NCBI GenBank assembly: GCA_022578965.1
Contig: MU400760.1
Location: 1-54,191, forward strand
From: Xylaria sp. FL1777
Taxonomy: Eukaryota; Ascomycota; Sordariomycetes; Xylariales; Xylariaceae
Length of the DNA: 54,191 nucleotides
Reading direction: 5' to 3'
Below, piece after piece: positions 35,401-49,631 of the stretch. The notes under the pieces were generated by a model. It saw only the letters and a list, made by a program, of their open reading frames with translations, searched no databases and was not told where the DNA came from. Each line of letters opens with the position of its first letter. The stretch's first letter is position 1. The position numbers and the translations under genes were made by a program.

Positions 35401-38400
35401 AATAAGAATATAGTAGTTTTATAAGCTATATTTAAGAAGTTCTTTTTTTTTTTTTTTTTTAAATAGTTTATAAAATTTATAATATGCTTTTAGTATTTTA
35501 TTTAAGATTTCTTTTGCAATTTTTCTAATTTTCTTGCTTTATTTTTTACTTTTTTACTTAATAGTTTTTGCTTTTTATTAAATTAAAAAGTTGCTAGTTT
35601 TTAATTATAATATTTCTAAAATAATGTTATAATTAAATATATTAGCAATATTTAATATAATTTGCTTTTTATATTTTTATATAAATATATTAAAAAGTTT
35701 AGTTTTTTTAAATATGCAACTATTATTATAACTAAAAGTGCTTTTATTAAATTTTTTAATTTTTTAAAACTTTTGCTTATATTTTTAAAAAATTTTATTT
35801 CGTTTTGTTACTTTAAGTAAAATTATATTAGCTTATGCTTTTAAGTTAATTAAAATATTATATTTTTTTTTTTAATATATAAGTTTAATTTTAAATTAAT
35901 TTTTTTAGTTATTATATTAAACTTTTTGTAAAGCTTTAGTTTTTTTAGTTATTTGCTACTTTTTTAGCAAGTATTTATTTCGTTTTTTGTTAACTTTTTT
36001 TTATAAAGTATTTAAATGCTTGTTTTAATTAGTACTTTTAATATTATTATACTTAATTTTGTTTTTGTTTTTAGTTAAACTTTAAATTATAGTTTTTAAA
36101 CTTTTTTGCTTTTTATAATTATTTCTTAATATAATTATGCTTTAATTAGCTAATAATATTTATAGTAATTATTTTTATATTTTTTTAAAATAGTATTATA
36201 AGTATAGCTACTATTTTTTTTAAACGTTATAAATTTTTGTAAATCTTTATAATAAACTAAAGTTATAACTAACTTTTTTTTTTTATAAAAATTCTTTATT
36301 TTTATTTTTGCAATTTATTTAAAAAACTAATTATTTTTTAATTTATTAAGTAAATATTAATAATAATAATATATTATATAACAAGTTTATAATACTTTAT
36401 TATGTTTTAAATTTTTTAAGCATAAAATATTATTATTGTTTTTTATTATAGTTTTATTATAGTAATAACTTTTAATAATTAGTTAAATTACTAGTTTTAG
36501 TTTTTAAAATATATTAGTTTTTACGTTAATTATTAATGCTTTTTTGTTTTGTTATATTTAAAGCAGTTTAAGCTATAAAAACACTTTGTTTATTTTTATT
36601 AGTTTTTTTTTTGTAGTATTTTTTATAGTTTTTAATTTTAGTTATTTTTACTTTAAAAGTTTATAAGTTTTATTTTTTTAAGTTTATTTAGCAATTAAGT
36701 GCTTTAATAATTTATAATTAGTTTAATAACTATACTATTTATAATTATAGTTTTGTTTTTTTAAATATAATTTTTTTTTAAGTTATATTTTAAGCTTTAA
36801 TAGTTTAAAGTTTTTATAGTTTTATAAATTTGCTAGCTATATTAATTTATTATTTTTAATTATTTGTTACTTTTAGTTAAACTATTTTTTTAAGTTATAT
36901 ATTAAATAATTTTAATTATTTATATAGCAAATATATTTTTTTGCAATTTGTTTTAATAATTGCAAAACTTTTAAATAATATTTATATGCTTGTTTATTTT
37001 AATTTATATAAATAAAACATTTAGATTTGTTTAATATAGCACTTTTGTTTTGCTTTAAAATAACAACTTTATACTTTTGCTTTAAAAACATATTTTTTAA
37101 ATTGCTTTATTATTTTTTGTTGTTTTAAACTTTTATAACTTATACTTTTTTTTTAAGTTAAGAAATTTTTTTCTTTTTATAGCTTTTTTTTTTATTTTTT
37201 TTTTTGAATTAGCATTGTTTTTAAAAGTGTTCTTTTTTTTTACAGTTATAATATTTAACTTTAAATATGTCTTAAAGTTATTATTTTTAAACTTTATTAA
37301 TTTGTTTAAATCTTTGTTTAATATTTTTTTAAGTATTTTTTTTTTTGTTTTTTTTAGTTCTTTTAGTTTTAAAGTATTAATTAAATAATTATTAATTAAT
37401 TATAATAGCTATATTAATATATATATTAATTTTTACTAGTTTATTTATTTTATATAGTTTGTTTTAAACTTAAGTTTTAAGTTTATTATAAAATAAATAA
37501 AACAATATAAGCTTAAGTAATTTTAAGATTATTACTAATTGTTTAAATTTTATAGCATAATTTACTACTACTTTTGTTTGTTTTAAGCAATAAAATGCTT
37601 TTTTAGCATGTTTTGCTTTTTAAGTATTTTTAAATAGTACTTTTATTTAATTTTTAAATTTAACGTAATTTTTAAAAATTTTTTTTGTTTTTAGCTTAAA
37701 ATTAATTAACTTATTAGCTTTTAAAAAATCTTTTAAAATAAATTAAAACTATTTTAGTATTTTTTTTAATAAAAATTATAAAATAGTTATTATTTTTTAG
37801 TTTTTTTTTATAATAGTAATAAAATGCTATTTTAAATAAAGTTTAGCATAAATTAAAAAAGTTTTTATATTTATAAATTTATTATAAAGTTTTAAAGCAG
37901 TAAATTTAAAACTTTTAATGTTTAACATTTTTAATATTATAAATAATCTTAATAATAAAAACAATAATAGTAATAAAAAGTTAAGTTTTTTATTTTAAAT
38001 TATTAATTTAAATATAACAGTAATAAAAATAAGCATTAAATTTACTAGTAATAATATAAAAATTAATTATAATATAATTACTTATTTAAAGCTTTAATTT
38101 ATTATTATTATAGCAATTATTATTATTGCTTTAATTATTATAATTAGTATTTATGCTAGTTTAAAAGTTATAATACTTAATATTTAAGCTATTTTTTAAG
38201 TTAAAGCAACTAGTTTGTTTTATAGCATTAATATTAACGTTAGTTTTTTTTTATTACTATTGTTTAACTTTTTTTTTTTTATTACTACTTTTTCTTTAAT
38301 AAAAATAGCTAGTAAAAATACTAAAGTTTATTGTTTTAATATATTATTAATTCTAAAAATCTTTAAAATTTTTAAACTTAATTTTTAACTTTTTGTTTTT

Positions 38401-38595
38401 AATAATATAACTTAGATCTAATTTATTAATTATTAAATAAAGTTTATTTATATAATGCTATTTAGTATTTTTGTTTTTTAAATATTCTTTAAATATATTT
38501 TTAAAAGTTTATTTTATAAACTAACTATTATTTAATTTGTTTATACTAATATTTGCTTTATATGCTAAGTTTTATTAATTAAAAAGCTATTAAAA

Positions 38596-39087
38596 TATAA
38601 CAAACTTATTATATATTAATATAACAAGTTTGCTTTTAAAGTTTTAATTTGTAAATAATAATAAGATTTTTAGCAATAGTTCATTAAAGAAGTTTTTAAA
38701 ATACTTTTATTACTATGCATTAATAAAGGTTTTAAAGAATTAAAAGTAATAAATATATTAATGCTTAGTAGTTATAAGAAATTTAATAGCTAAAAAGCTA
38801 GAACTAAATAAATAATTAAATATAAAAAGTGCATAATTATATAAACAAAAAAAAGGTAAAAAAAGTAAAAATCTTCTTTAAATTACTATAAGTTTAATAA
38901 GCGCTAAATTATTATAAGCCTAGTAAGCTTTAAATTACCGTAAGCCTAGTAAGCCTTAGATTACTATTAGCTTAATAAGCTAAGTAAGTTATTATATAAC
39001 TTGTTCTTAATTAGCATAGGATTCTTTAAGGTATGTATGAAAGCATTAAGCCGCTTTAAAGGCTACCTTAGTGCTAATTTTGTAACA
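38596..39087. repeat. right LTR of element A
   Basis: The 492-bp repeat begins TATAACAAACTTATTATAT and ends AATTTTGTAACA. It carries four internal 26-bp units. The 3' half keeps more C and G than the left LTR. Its last two bases, CA, are part of the target duplication created by element B. Confidence 0.9.
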
Positions 39088-39090
39088 TAA

Positions 39091-39584
39091 TGTAACAAAC
39101 TTGTTATATATTAATATAACAGGTTTGCTCTTAGGGTCTTAATTTGCAGGTAATAATAAAATCTTTAACGGTAGTCCGTTAAAAAGGTTTTCGGGGTACT
39201 TTTATTACTATGCATTAATAAAGGTCTTAAGGATTTAAAAGTAATAAGTATATTAGTGCTTAGCAGTTATATGAAATTAATAGCTAAAAAACTAAAACTA
39301 AATAAATAATTAAATATAAAAAATGCATAATTATATAAACAAAGAAAAAGTAAAAAAAGTAGTAATTTTTTTTAGATTATTATAAGTTTAGTAAACATTA
39401 AATTACTATAAGCTTAATAAGCTTTAAATTACTGTAAGCTTAATAAGCTTTAAATTACTGTAAGCTTAATAAGCTAAGTAAATTATTATGTAATTTTAGC
39501 TTTAGCTAGCAAAAAAAAAAGTACAAAATATATATAAAAGCATTAAGCTGCTTTAAAAGCTACTTTTGTACTAATTTTGTAATA
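39091..39584. repeat. left LTR of element B
   Basis: The 494-bp repeat begins TGTAACAAACTTGTTATAT, keeping the TG start that is mutated in the other three LTRs, and ends TTTTGTAATA, where the terminal CA has become TA. It has four internal 26-bp units. A T-rich tract (TTATTCC followed by T) starts immediately inside it. Confidence 0.9.
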
Positions 39585-42500
39585 TTATTCCTTTTTTTTT
39601 AAAATTATTGTTTTAACAATTTTCTATAAATATTTTTTTTTTTTTTTTTCTTATATGTTATAATATTAAAACATATTAAAAAAACTAACTGCTTATTTAA
39701 AATAAAGCAAAAACTCGTTTTTGCTTTTTTTATTAATTTTACTAGCTATAAAATTATGCTTTGCTTTTATTACTTTAATTAGTTATTAATATGCAAAATA
39801 ACAAATAATATGTTTTATTGTTTTAAATGTATATATGCTAGTTGTTTTTGCAATAAATTAAAAGTTTTAATTAATTTAATTAATAATATAATTTTTAAAC
39901 ATTATTGTTTTAAAAAAAAAAAAAAGCAAGCAAAACAATAGTTATTTTTAGTTTAAAAAGAATTAAAACAAGCTTAAAATAGCTTTAATTTTATTTTAAG
40001 CAAGTTAGCTTAGCTTTATACATAAAAACATTTTTTAAAAGCAAAAAGTATTAAAATAGTTTAATAAAAGCTTTAATTCTTAAATAAATTAAACAAAATA
40101 AAGCATATTAAAAAAAAACAAAAAATGTTAGTAAAAAAGCAAAAACAACAAAAAAAGCAAGCTAAAGCAACGCAAGTTATTTTATTTAAGTTTAATTAAG
40201 ATTTCTTAAGTGTTTTTTTTAAAGTTAACCTTTTTTTTTTAGTTTTAAGCAGTTAAAATATTAACAGTAAAACTAATTTATAACTACTTTAGTAGTTTTT
40301 AAGTATTTTTTAAGTTTTTAAGTATTATTAGTATATAAGTATTTTTTTTATTTAATAAAATATTTTAAGTTACTATTATTTTAATAAAAATTTAATATAT
40401 TTTTAATTTTATAAACGTTTTAATTTGTTTTTATTTTTAGTTATATTTTAATAAATATTTTAATAAGTATTAGTTTTAATAAAAAAATATAAAAAATAAA
40501 GTAAATTTGTATATTTTTTAGTAATAATAGTTTATAGTTAATAAATAAAATAATTTTTTTAATTTTAAAAACGCTAAGTTTTTTAAATTTTAATTTATTG
40601 CTTAATTATTTTGTTTTAATTTAAGAAATATTAATGTTTATATTTTATTTTTGTTATAGCAAATAAACTTTATTTTCTTTTTTAAAAATTAGTTCTTTAG
40701 TTTGTTTTTTGTTATAATATATTAACATCTGTTATTATAAAAATTAAAAGCATAATTATAGTTTAACTTATAGCGTTTTAATCTTTATTATAATAGTTTT
40801 TGCTTAAAGTACTATAGTTAAAATAGCAAGTATTTTTATTAATGTTTTTTTTTATTTTTTAATAATTGCTTGCTATTTATAAACAGCTTTATATAAAAAT
40901 ATGTTTATATTTTTATTTATTAATATATTATATAAAATCTATGCTATTAGTAATAGTTTTACTTAATTGTTTTATTAATAATTAATATAACTTTATAAAT
41001 ATTATTTTAATATTTAGTTTAGTTTTTTTGTTTATTTATTTGTTTATAAGTAATAAGCAGTTAAAAACTTTAGTTTAATATTAATAAGTTTAAAAAAGCT
41101 AGTTTTAAATTTAAAAGTAAACAATTTATTTTAATTTAAAACAATTTTTTTTAGTAGCTTATACTTATTTAAATATTAGCATATAAAAGCATATATAAGT
41201 TATTTAATTATTATATTTTTTTTAAAAAGTAAAAAGTAAGCATATTTAGTAAGTTTATTAATAATAACTTATATTTTATTATATTATATTTTTATAACTA
41301 AATTAGTTAATAAAAATAATGCTATAATAAAATTTTAAGCAATAATATGCTATGCTTATTTAAGTATTTATATAAGTTATAGCAGTTTATAAAGCTTATA
41401 TTAAACTGTTTTAGCTTTATTGCAAATATTGCACTTTTTTATAATAAATTTAACTATGTTTTATAGTTTTAAAAAATTATACTTTTTTTATAATTATTAA
41501 ACTATTTTTGTTGCTTTTTAATGTTTATATAATAAATATTCATAAAATTTTTTAATAAACTTATTTTATAAAGATTTTAGTAAGTAAACCTTACGTTTAT
41601 ATATTAGCTTATTTTTTTTTAATTTTTTGTGTTTTTATAGTTATGCTAACTTTTTTAAATTATAAGTTTATTATAGCTATATATTTATAAAGTTTTTAAG
41701 TATAACTTTAATTTTTAAGCTTTTATTTTTTTAAAAATATAATATTTAAATGTTTTTTTTTAAAACTTTAAATCTTTTTTAACTTTGTTAACTAAGTATG
41801 TTTGCTTAAATGTTTTTTTTTCTTTTAATATAACATATTTTAAAGTTAAACTTAAAAAAAAAAACTATTTAATTTTTATGTTGTTTAATAATCTTTTATA
41901 TAATTATAAATTTTGTTAGGTTTTAATAATTTAAATAAATTTTAATTAGCTTTATAGTTCTTATAAAAAATAGTTTTTACTTTTTAAGTGCTATAATAAT
42001 TATAAGTAGTTTTTTGTTATATATAAAGTATTATAATGCTACGTTTTATAATGCTTTAAAGTAATAAGCTACTAAGTGCTATTTTTTATTGTTTTTTAGT
42101 TGTTTTAAAACTTTTATAATTATACTATTTAAAGCATTTATTTTTAGCTTTTTTTTTTTTTGTAAATTAAGTAGTTTAACTATAAAATTAAAAGTAATTT
42201 TTAGTTTTAGTTTTTTAAAAGCTTTTTAAGCTTTCTTTAAAATTAAAAAGAATTTTTTTTTGTATTTTTTTTTTGTATACTTTATAAAGTAAAATGTTAT
42301 TTTTTTAAAGTTTTAAATTAACATTTAAATATAGTTCAAAAATTTTAATGCTTATTATATATTTATAATAGTAGCTAAATTAAATATTTTCTAGTTTTAT
42401 ACTATATTAATTTTTAACTATTAAATCTATATTTGTTTTAAAATAATTATAAATCTTAAAAAGTTGATTTTTTATGTATGCTATATATATTTTTTTGTAT

Positions 42501-45500
42501 TAAGTTGTAATTCTGCTTATTTAAGTGTTTTTAATACTTAAGTTATATGTTTTTTGTGTTTTTTTAGTATTTTAAAATAAATTAAAATATTATTTAAGTA
42601 AATAAATATAAACTTATTTAAAAACTTTTATAAAATTGTTATTATTATATATTAAAAGCTAGCTAATACGTTTTATAGTTTTTATAGCATAACTATGTAT
42701 TTATATAGTTTATATACTATTTATATAATAGTTTTTCATTTTTTTTTTTTAGCTATTTTAATAGTATAATATTTATTTAAAATATTAACTGCTATAAACT
42801 ATTTTGCTTAACTAATGTTTTTTTTTATAGTTATTAGTAAAATAAAAAAGTATTTATTTGTAATAATAATTATATTTAATAGTTAATAATTAATTATTAC
42901 TTGCTATACTGGTTTTTTTTTTTTATAAATTAGTTGTTTTTTATTTTTTATTTTAAGTACTAAGATTATAAAGTATTTAGCAAATAATTAAAATTTTTTT
43001 AGAAATTCTTTTATTAAGTTTTTTTAAATATATTTCTATAAAGCATTTATTTTATTTAAGCTTATATAGTATACTTAATAAAGCTTTAGTTAACATTTTT
43101 TTTTAATAAAAATATAGTAGTTTTATAAGCTATGTTTAAAAAGTTTTTTTTTTTTTTTTTTTTAAATAGTTTGTAAAATCTATAATATACTTTTAATATT
43201 CCGTTTAGGATTTTTTTTGCAAATTTTCTAATTTTCTTGCTTTATTTTTTACTTTTTTAATTAATAGTTTTTACTTTTTATTAAATTAAAAAGTTGCTAG
43301 TTTTTAGCTATAATATTTCTAAAATAATATTATAATTAAATATATTAGCAATATTTAATATAATTTATTTTTTGTGTTTTTATATAAATATATTAAAAAG
43401 TTTGGTTTTTTTAAGTATATAACTATTATTATAGCTAAAAGTGCTTTTATTAAATCTTTTAATTTTTTAAAATCTTTGCTTATATTTTTAAAAAATTTTA
43501 TTTTGTTTTATTACTTTAAGTAAAATTATGTTAACTTATGCTTTTAAATTAATTAAAGTATTATATTTTTTTTTTTAATATATAAGTTTAACTTTAAATT
43601 AGTTTTATTAATTATTACATTAAACTTTATGTAAAGCCTTAGTTTTTTTAGCTATTTATTGTTTTTTTAGCAAGTGCTTATTTTGTTTTTTAATTTTTTT
43701 TTATAAAATGTTTAAATGCTTATTTTATTTTGCACTTTAAATATTATTATGCTTTGTTTTATTTTTGCTTTTAGTTAAGCTTTAAATTGTAGTTTTTAAG
43801 CTTTTTTGCTTTTAGCAACTATTTCTTAGTATAATTATGCTTTAATTAACTAGTAATATTTATAGCAGTTATTTTTATATTTTTTTAAAATAATATTATA
43901 AGTATAATTAAAATTTTTTTTAAATGTTGCAAATTTTTGTAGATCTTTATAATAAACTATAGTTATAACTAATTACTTTAATTTATAAAAGTTTTATATT
44001 TTTATTTTTGCAATTTGTTTAAAAAACTAATTATTTTTTAGTTTATTAAGTAAATATTAGTAGTAATAATATATTACATAATAATTTTATAATATTTTAT
44101 TATATTTTAAATCTTTTAAACATAAAATATTATTATTATTTTTTATTATAGTTTTATTATAATAATAACTTTTAGCAATTAGTTAAATTATTAGCTTTAG
44201 TTTTTAAAACGTATTAATTTTTGCGTTAACTATTAGTACTTTTTTGTTTTGTTATATTTAAAGCAGTTTAAGCTATAAAAATACTTCGTTTATTTTTATT
44301 AGTTTTTTTTTTGTAGTGTTTTTTATAGCTTTTAATTTTATTTATTTTTGCTTTAAAATTTTATAAGTTTTATTTCTTTAAGTTTATTTAATAATTAAGT
44401 GTTTTAATAGTTTATAATTGGTTTAATAATTATATTATTTATAATTATAGTTTTATTTTTTTAAATATAACTTTTTTTTAAGCTATATTTTAAGCTTTAG
44501 TAGTTTAAAATTTTTATAGTTTTATAAGTTTACTAATTATATTAATTTATTACTTTTTATTATTTATTACTTTTAGTTAAACTATTTTTTTAAATTATAT
44601 ATTAAATAACTTTAATTATTTATATAGTAAATATATTTTTTTGTAATTTGTTTTAATAACTGCAAAACTTTTAAATAATATTTATATGCTTGTTTATTTT
44701 AATTTATATAAATAAAGCATTTAAATTTGTTTAATATAGCACTTTTGTTTTAACTTAAAATAGCAACTTTATATTTTTGCTTTAAAAACGTATTTTTTAA
44801 ATTGCTTTATTATTTTTTGTTGTTTTAAACTTTTATAATTTGTACTTTTTTTTTAAGTTAGAAAATCTTTTCTTTTTTATAGCTTTTTTTTTTGTTCTTT
44901 TTTTTAAATTAGCATTGTTTTTAAAAGTGTTCTTTTTTTTATAGTTATAATATTTAACTTTAAATATATTTTAAAATTATTATTTTTAAACTTTATTAAT
45001 TTGCTTAAATCTTTGTTTAATACTTTTTTAAGTATTTTTTTTTTTGTTTTTTTTAGTTTTTTTAGTTTTAAAGTATTAGTTAAATAATCATTAATTAATT
45101 ATAATAGCTATATTAATATATATATTAATTTTTGCTAGTTTATTTATTTTATATAGTTTGTTTTAAACTTAAGTTTTAAGTTTACTATAAAATAAATAAA
45201 ATAATATAAGCTTAAGTAATTTTAAAATTGCTGCTAATTGTTTAAATTTTATAGCGTAATTTATTATTACTTTTGTTTGTTTTAAGCAATAAAGTGCTTT
45301 TTTTGCGTGTTTTGCTTTTTAAGTATTTTTAAATAATGCTTTTATTTAATTTTTAAACTTAATGTAGTTCTTAAAAATCTTTTTTATTTTTAGCTTAAAA
45401 TTAGTTAATTTATTAGCTTTTAAAAAATCTTTTAAAATAAGTTAAAACTATTTTAATACTTTTTTTAATAAAAATTATAAAATAATTATTACTTTTTAAT

Positions 45501-46292
45501 TTTTTTTTATAATAATAATAAAGTGCTATTTTAAATAAAGTTTAATATAAATTAAAAAAGCTTTTATATTTATAAATTTATTATAAAGCTTTAAAGCAAT
45601 AAATTTAAAACTTTTAATATTTAGCATTTTTAATATTATAAATAATTTTAATAATAAAAACAGTAGTAGTAGTAAAAAATTAAGTTTTTTATTTTAAGTT
45701 ATTACTTTAAATATAATAGTAATAAAAATAAGCGTTAGGTTTACTAGTAGTAGTATTAACGTTAATTATAATATAATTACTTATTTAAAGCTTTAATTTA
45801 TTATAATAGTAGTTATTATTGCTGCTTTCATTATTATAACTAGTATTTATGCTAGTTTAAAAGTTATAACGCTTAATATTTAAGCTATTTTTTAAATTAA
45901 AGCAACTAGTTTACTTTATACCGCTAGTATTAATATTAGTTTTTTTTTATTACTGTTGTTTAACTTTTTTTTCTTTATTACTGCTTTTTTTTTAATAAAA
46001 GTAGCTAGTAAAAATGCTAAAGTTTGTTATTTTAGTATGTTGCTAGTTTTAAAAGTCTTTAAAATTTTTAAACTTAATTTTTAACTTTTTGTTTTTAGTA
46101 GTATAACTTAGATCTAGTTTTATTAATTATTAAGTAAAGTTTACTTACGTAATGCTATTTAGCATTTTTGTTTTTTAAATATTTTTTTAATATACCTTTA
46201 AAAGTTTATTTTATAAATTGTTTATTACTTAACTTTTTATACTAATATTTGTTCTTATATATTAAATCCTATTAATTAAAAAGCTATTAAAG

Positions 46293-46786
46293 TATAATAA
46301 ACTTATTATATATTAATATAACAGGTTTACTTTTAAGGTTTTAATTTGTAAGTAATAATAAAATCCTTAACAGTAGTTCATTAAAAAAGTTTTTAAGATA
46401 TTTTTACTACTATGCATTAATAAAAGTTTTAAAGATTTAAAAGTAATAAATATATTAATGCTTAGCAGTTATAAAAAATTAATAGCTAAAAAACTAAAAC
46501 TAAGTAAATAACTAAATATAGAAAATATATAATTATATAAACAAAGAAAAAGTAAAAAAAGTAATAACTTTTTTTAAATTACTGCAAGTCTAGTAAGCAC
46601 TAAATTACTGTAAGCTTAGTAAGCTTTAAATTACCGTAAGCCTAATAAGCCTTAAATCACCGTAAGCCTAGTAAGCTAAGTAAGTTGTTATGTAACTTCG
46701 GCTCTAGCTAGCAAAAAAAGAAGTGCAAAGTATATATAAAAGCATCGGGCCGCTCTAAAGGCCACCCCTGTGCTAATTTCATAACA
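46293..46786. repeat. right LTR of element B, 3' half least mutated
   Basis: The 494-bp repeat begins TATAATAAACTTATTATAT and ends TTTCATAACA. From about 46560 onward it keeps many C and G, such as CATCGGGCCGCTC, making it the best template for the ancestral LTR. A TATATATAAAAG box at 46731 is conserved in all four LTRs and could be the promoter if the element reads on the + strand. Confidence 0.92.
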
Positions 46787-46788
46787 CA

Positions 46789-47145
46789 TAATTATGCAAA
46801 AAATAAAATTATAAATTATTGCTAATATATTAAAGCTTTAAAACTAGCTTAAAAAAAACCTATTTAAAAACTATTAATAAATAGTTTAAATAATAAAAAG
46901 CTATACTTATATAATAAATAAAAATATAAATAATAAAAGCAATAATATTAAATAAAAATTAAATAATATAGTTTTTAAATAATAATGTTTATATAGTTAT
47001 CTATAAAAAATATAAGTTATAATAGCAAACAATTAACAAAAATATTTTTATTTAGCTTTAATATAGTTTTTATTTATATATAAAATTAAATAGCTTTTAA
47101 TATAGCTTTTTAAAACTATTAGTTTTAAATAATATAATATATTTA
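46789..47145 (-). repeat. repeat R1, copy 2, second segment
   Basis: This continues the copy that stops at 31415. On the minus strand it aligns with 51840-52191 of copy 3, ending near the TTGTATTACTTAAG terminus. It confirms that A and B together are a single 15-kb interruption of R1. Confidence 0.82.
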
Positions 47146-49631
47146 TTAAAATTTTAAAAGTATTTATATTTTATAAAAATATTATAATATTAAGCGCTAA
47201 TTATTAAACTTTTAATAAAGCTTAATTTATGCTTATTTATATTTTACTTTAGTTTTAATAAATAATATTTTTTTTATATTAATAAAATATTTTAATAGTT
47301 ATAAAAAATTTTATTATTATTAAAGCATTTAATATTAAATAGCTATTTATTAATAAAAGTTAGCTTAATTTAACTTTAAATAAAAAAATTTATATTTTTG
47401 CTAGTATTTTTAAAAAAACTACTGTTTTTATTATAGCTACTTATTTATTTTTGTTTAGTTTTTAATAAAACATTTAAATTAATATAATAAATATAAAATT
47501 ATTGTTATACTAAAAAAAATTAATTATTTAATGCTATTTTTATTAACTTATTATAATTAATAATAATAATTTTAAGCTTTTATATAAATATTTTAATTAA
47601 AATTTAATAAATATTTTTAATAAAAAACTAAAAACTTTTTTATTTTTTATTATTAATTAAGCTAAATGTTATATTAAAAATTATATTTAAATATATTTAA
47701 TTAATTACTTAAATAAAAAAAGCTTAAAGCAATTTATATTATATATATTATTAAAACTAATAATTTTAAAAAATTACTTTTATATTTTTATATAATAAAA
47801 AAATATTTATATAAAGCTAATTAAATAATTAAGTTTTTTATTATTTTATTTTATAACATATAAAATTTTTTATTTATTAAAAAGTTTAATAAAAACTATA
47901 GTTAAATTATAACTATTTAGCTTTATTTAATTAATATAATTTTAAGTATTATATATATTTTTTTAAATAAAAATAAATTTATTATATTGGTTTTTAATTA
48001 TATTTTAAATATTTTATGCTTAAATTTTTATATAATAATTTATTATTATAACTGTTTTTTTTATTAGCTTAATAAGCTTTTAATATAAAAAATATATAAA
48101 TAAATTAAAATTTAAGCTATAATTATATTTGTAATACTTTATATTATTAAAAAAACGTAATAATTATATGTTTTTTTTTAAGCTTTTATAATTATAAATT
48201 ATTTATAATTTGTTTTTTATAATTTTTATTTATAAATTTTATTATTTTAAGGTTTTTTAAACTTGCTATATTTATTATATTAAATAAAAAAGCATATTTT
48301 GTATTTTTTATCTAAATAATTATTTTTTTTAATTAAACTAAAACTATTAAATTTAATAAAGTTATTAATATATTAAAACAATAAATTATTACTAAAAAAT
48401 AGTTTATTTAATATAAGTAAATTTAAAATAAATTTTAGTAAAAAAAATAATTTTAATAAGCTTAGCAGTAAAATATTTTAAAAAAAGCAAAATATTTAAA
48501 TTAAAAACAAATATTAAAATAAAAACATTAACTAATTTTAAAAAAAAAATATACTTATAAAATAACCTTTTAAATAAACAAAATAATATTAATTAAAATA
48601 AACTTAATATTAACTATATATTATTAAAAAATAAATATAAAAATAATAATTTATATTTATTTAAATAAAATAATAAAAAACTAAATTATTTATATTATTT
48701 TTATATTTATTTATATAATTAAAGTAATTAAATAATAAGCTAATAATTTTAATTAATTATATTATAAATAATATTAAAAGCAGTTTTAAATTTAATTTAA
48801 TTAATAATTAAAAAACTTAAGCTTAAAAAAAATTAAAATAGTTAAACTACTTTAAAAAAAAATTAAAATTAATTTTTAGCTTAAAAATTAATATTTATAT
48901 AAGCTAAAAAAAGCTAATATTATTAATATTAGTTTAATTTAAATAAATTGCATTATTATTTTATATTTTTTATAATAATTTATAAAAGCTTTATATTTTA
49001 TAAAAGCAAAAAATAATTAAAAAAGTTTAAAAATAAACAATAAAAATATTTTTAAAAGCATTAATATTATTAACATTATAAAAAGTAAACATATTAAAAT
49101 AACTATTATTAATAAAAATAAATAAGCTTAAAAAAATTATTATTATTAAAAAAATATAAGCAATATAATTAAACAAAAAGGTTAAAAATTATATTTTAAT
49201 TAAAATAATTTAATAACTTTAAAACATAGTTAATTTATTAATATTTTTAATAATAATAAAAATTATTAAAAATAAAAGCATAAATATAGCTATATTTAAA
49301 TTATAAAGCTATTATAACATATAATAAAACATTAAATATTAAAGTTTTATTAATAATATAACAAATATAATATAATAATATAATAATTATATAAAATAAT
49401 ATAAAAAAGCAATATTTAAATTTATTAATAATTTTTTTAAGTTAATAAAAAGCTAAAAAAAGTTATGCTTATATAAAGTTATATTAATATAATAATTTTT
49501 TATATTAATATATTAATTATTATATTATATTATAAATATTTATTTTTATTTTAAAAGTTATAATAATAAATATAATTTAATAAAAAAAGTTTAGTTTTAT
49601 AAATTTATTATATAATTATTATTAATTATTA
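47146..49631. other. AT-rich desert, no gene
   Basis: About 2.5 kb of the most AT-rich sequence in the window, with no open frame. The last part, from about 49525, matches 25917-26031. No RNA gene or other site is recognised. Confidence 0.65.

Larger units (their letters stand above)
31416..39087. mobile_element. decayed LTR retrotransposon A
   Basis: The 7.67-kb element has LTRs at 31416-31881 and 38596-39087 and an interior of about 6.7 kb that aligns throughout with element B. Its target duplication TAATT lies at 31411-31415 on the left. On the right it is TAA at 39088-39090, with the same five bases complete at 46789-46793 once element B is set aside. Stops fill every frame, so gag, pol and superfamily cannot be read. 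Orientation is unresolved: a conserved TATA-like box sits late in the + strand LTR, whereas a T-rich tract just inside the left LTR would fit a polypurine tract of a minus-strand element. Confidence 0.9.
39091..46786. mobile_element. decayed LTR retrotransposon B, inserted at the end of A
   Basis: The 7.70-kb element belongs to the same family as A, with LTRs at 39091-39584 and 46293-46786 and a 6.7-kb interior collinear with A. It is flanked by a perfect 5-bp target duplication CATAA (39086-39090 and 46787-46791), which overlaps the last two bases of A's right LTR. It entered after A. All frames are broken by stops. No reverse transcriptase, integrase or gag motif could be read by eye. Confidence 0.92.

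Noticed and set aside
31882..38595. Recognisable gag or pol domains in the LTR element interior
   Set aside because: Stops occur in all frames and no catalytic motif is readable without reconstruction, so no protein assignment is made.
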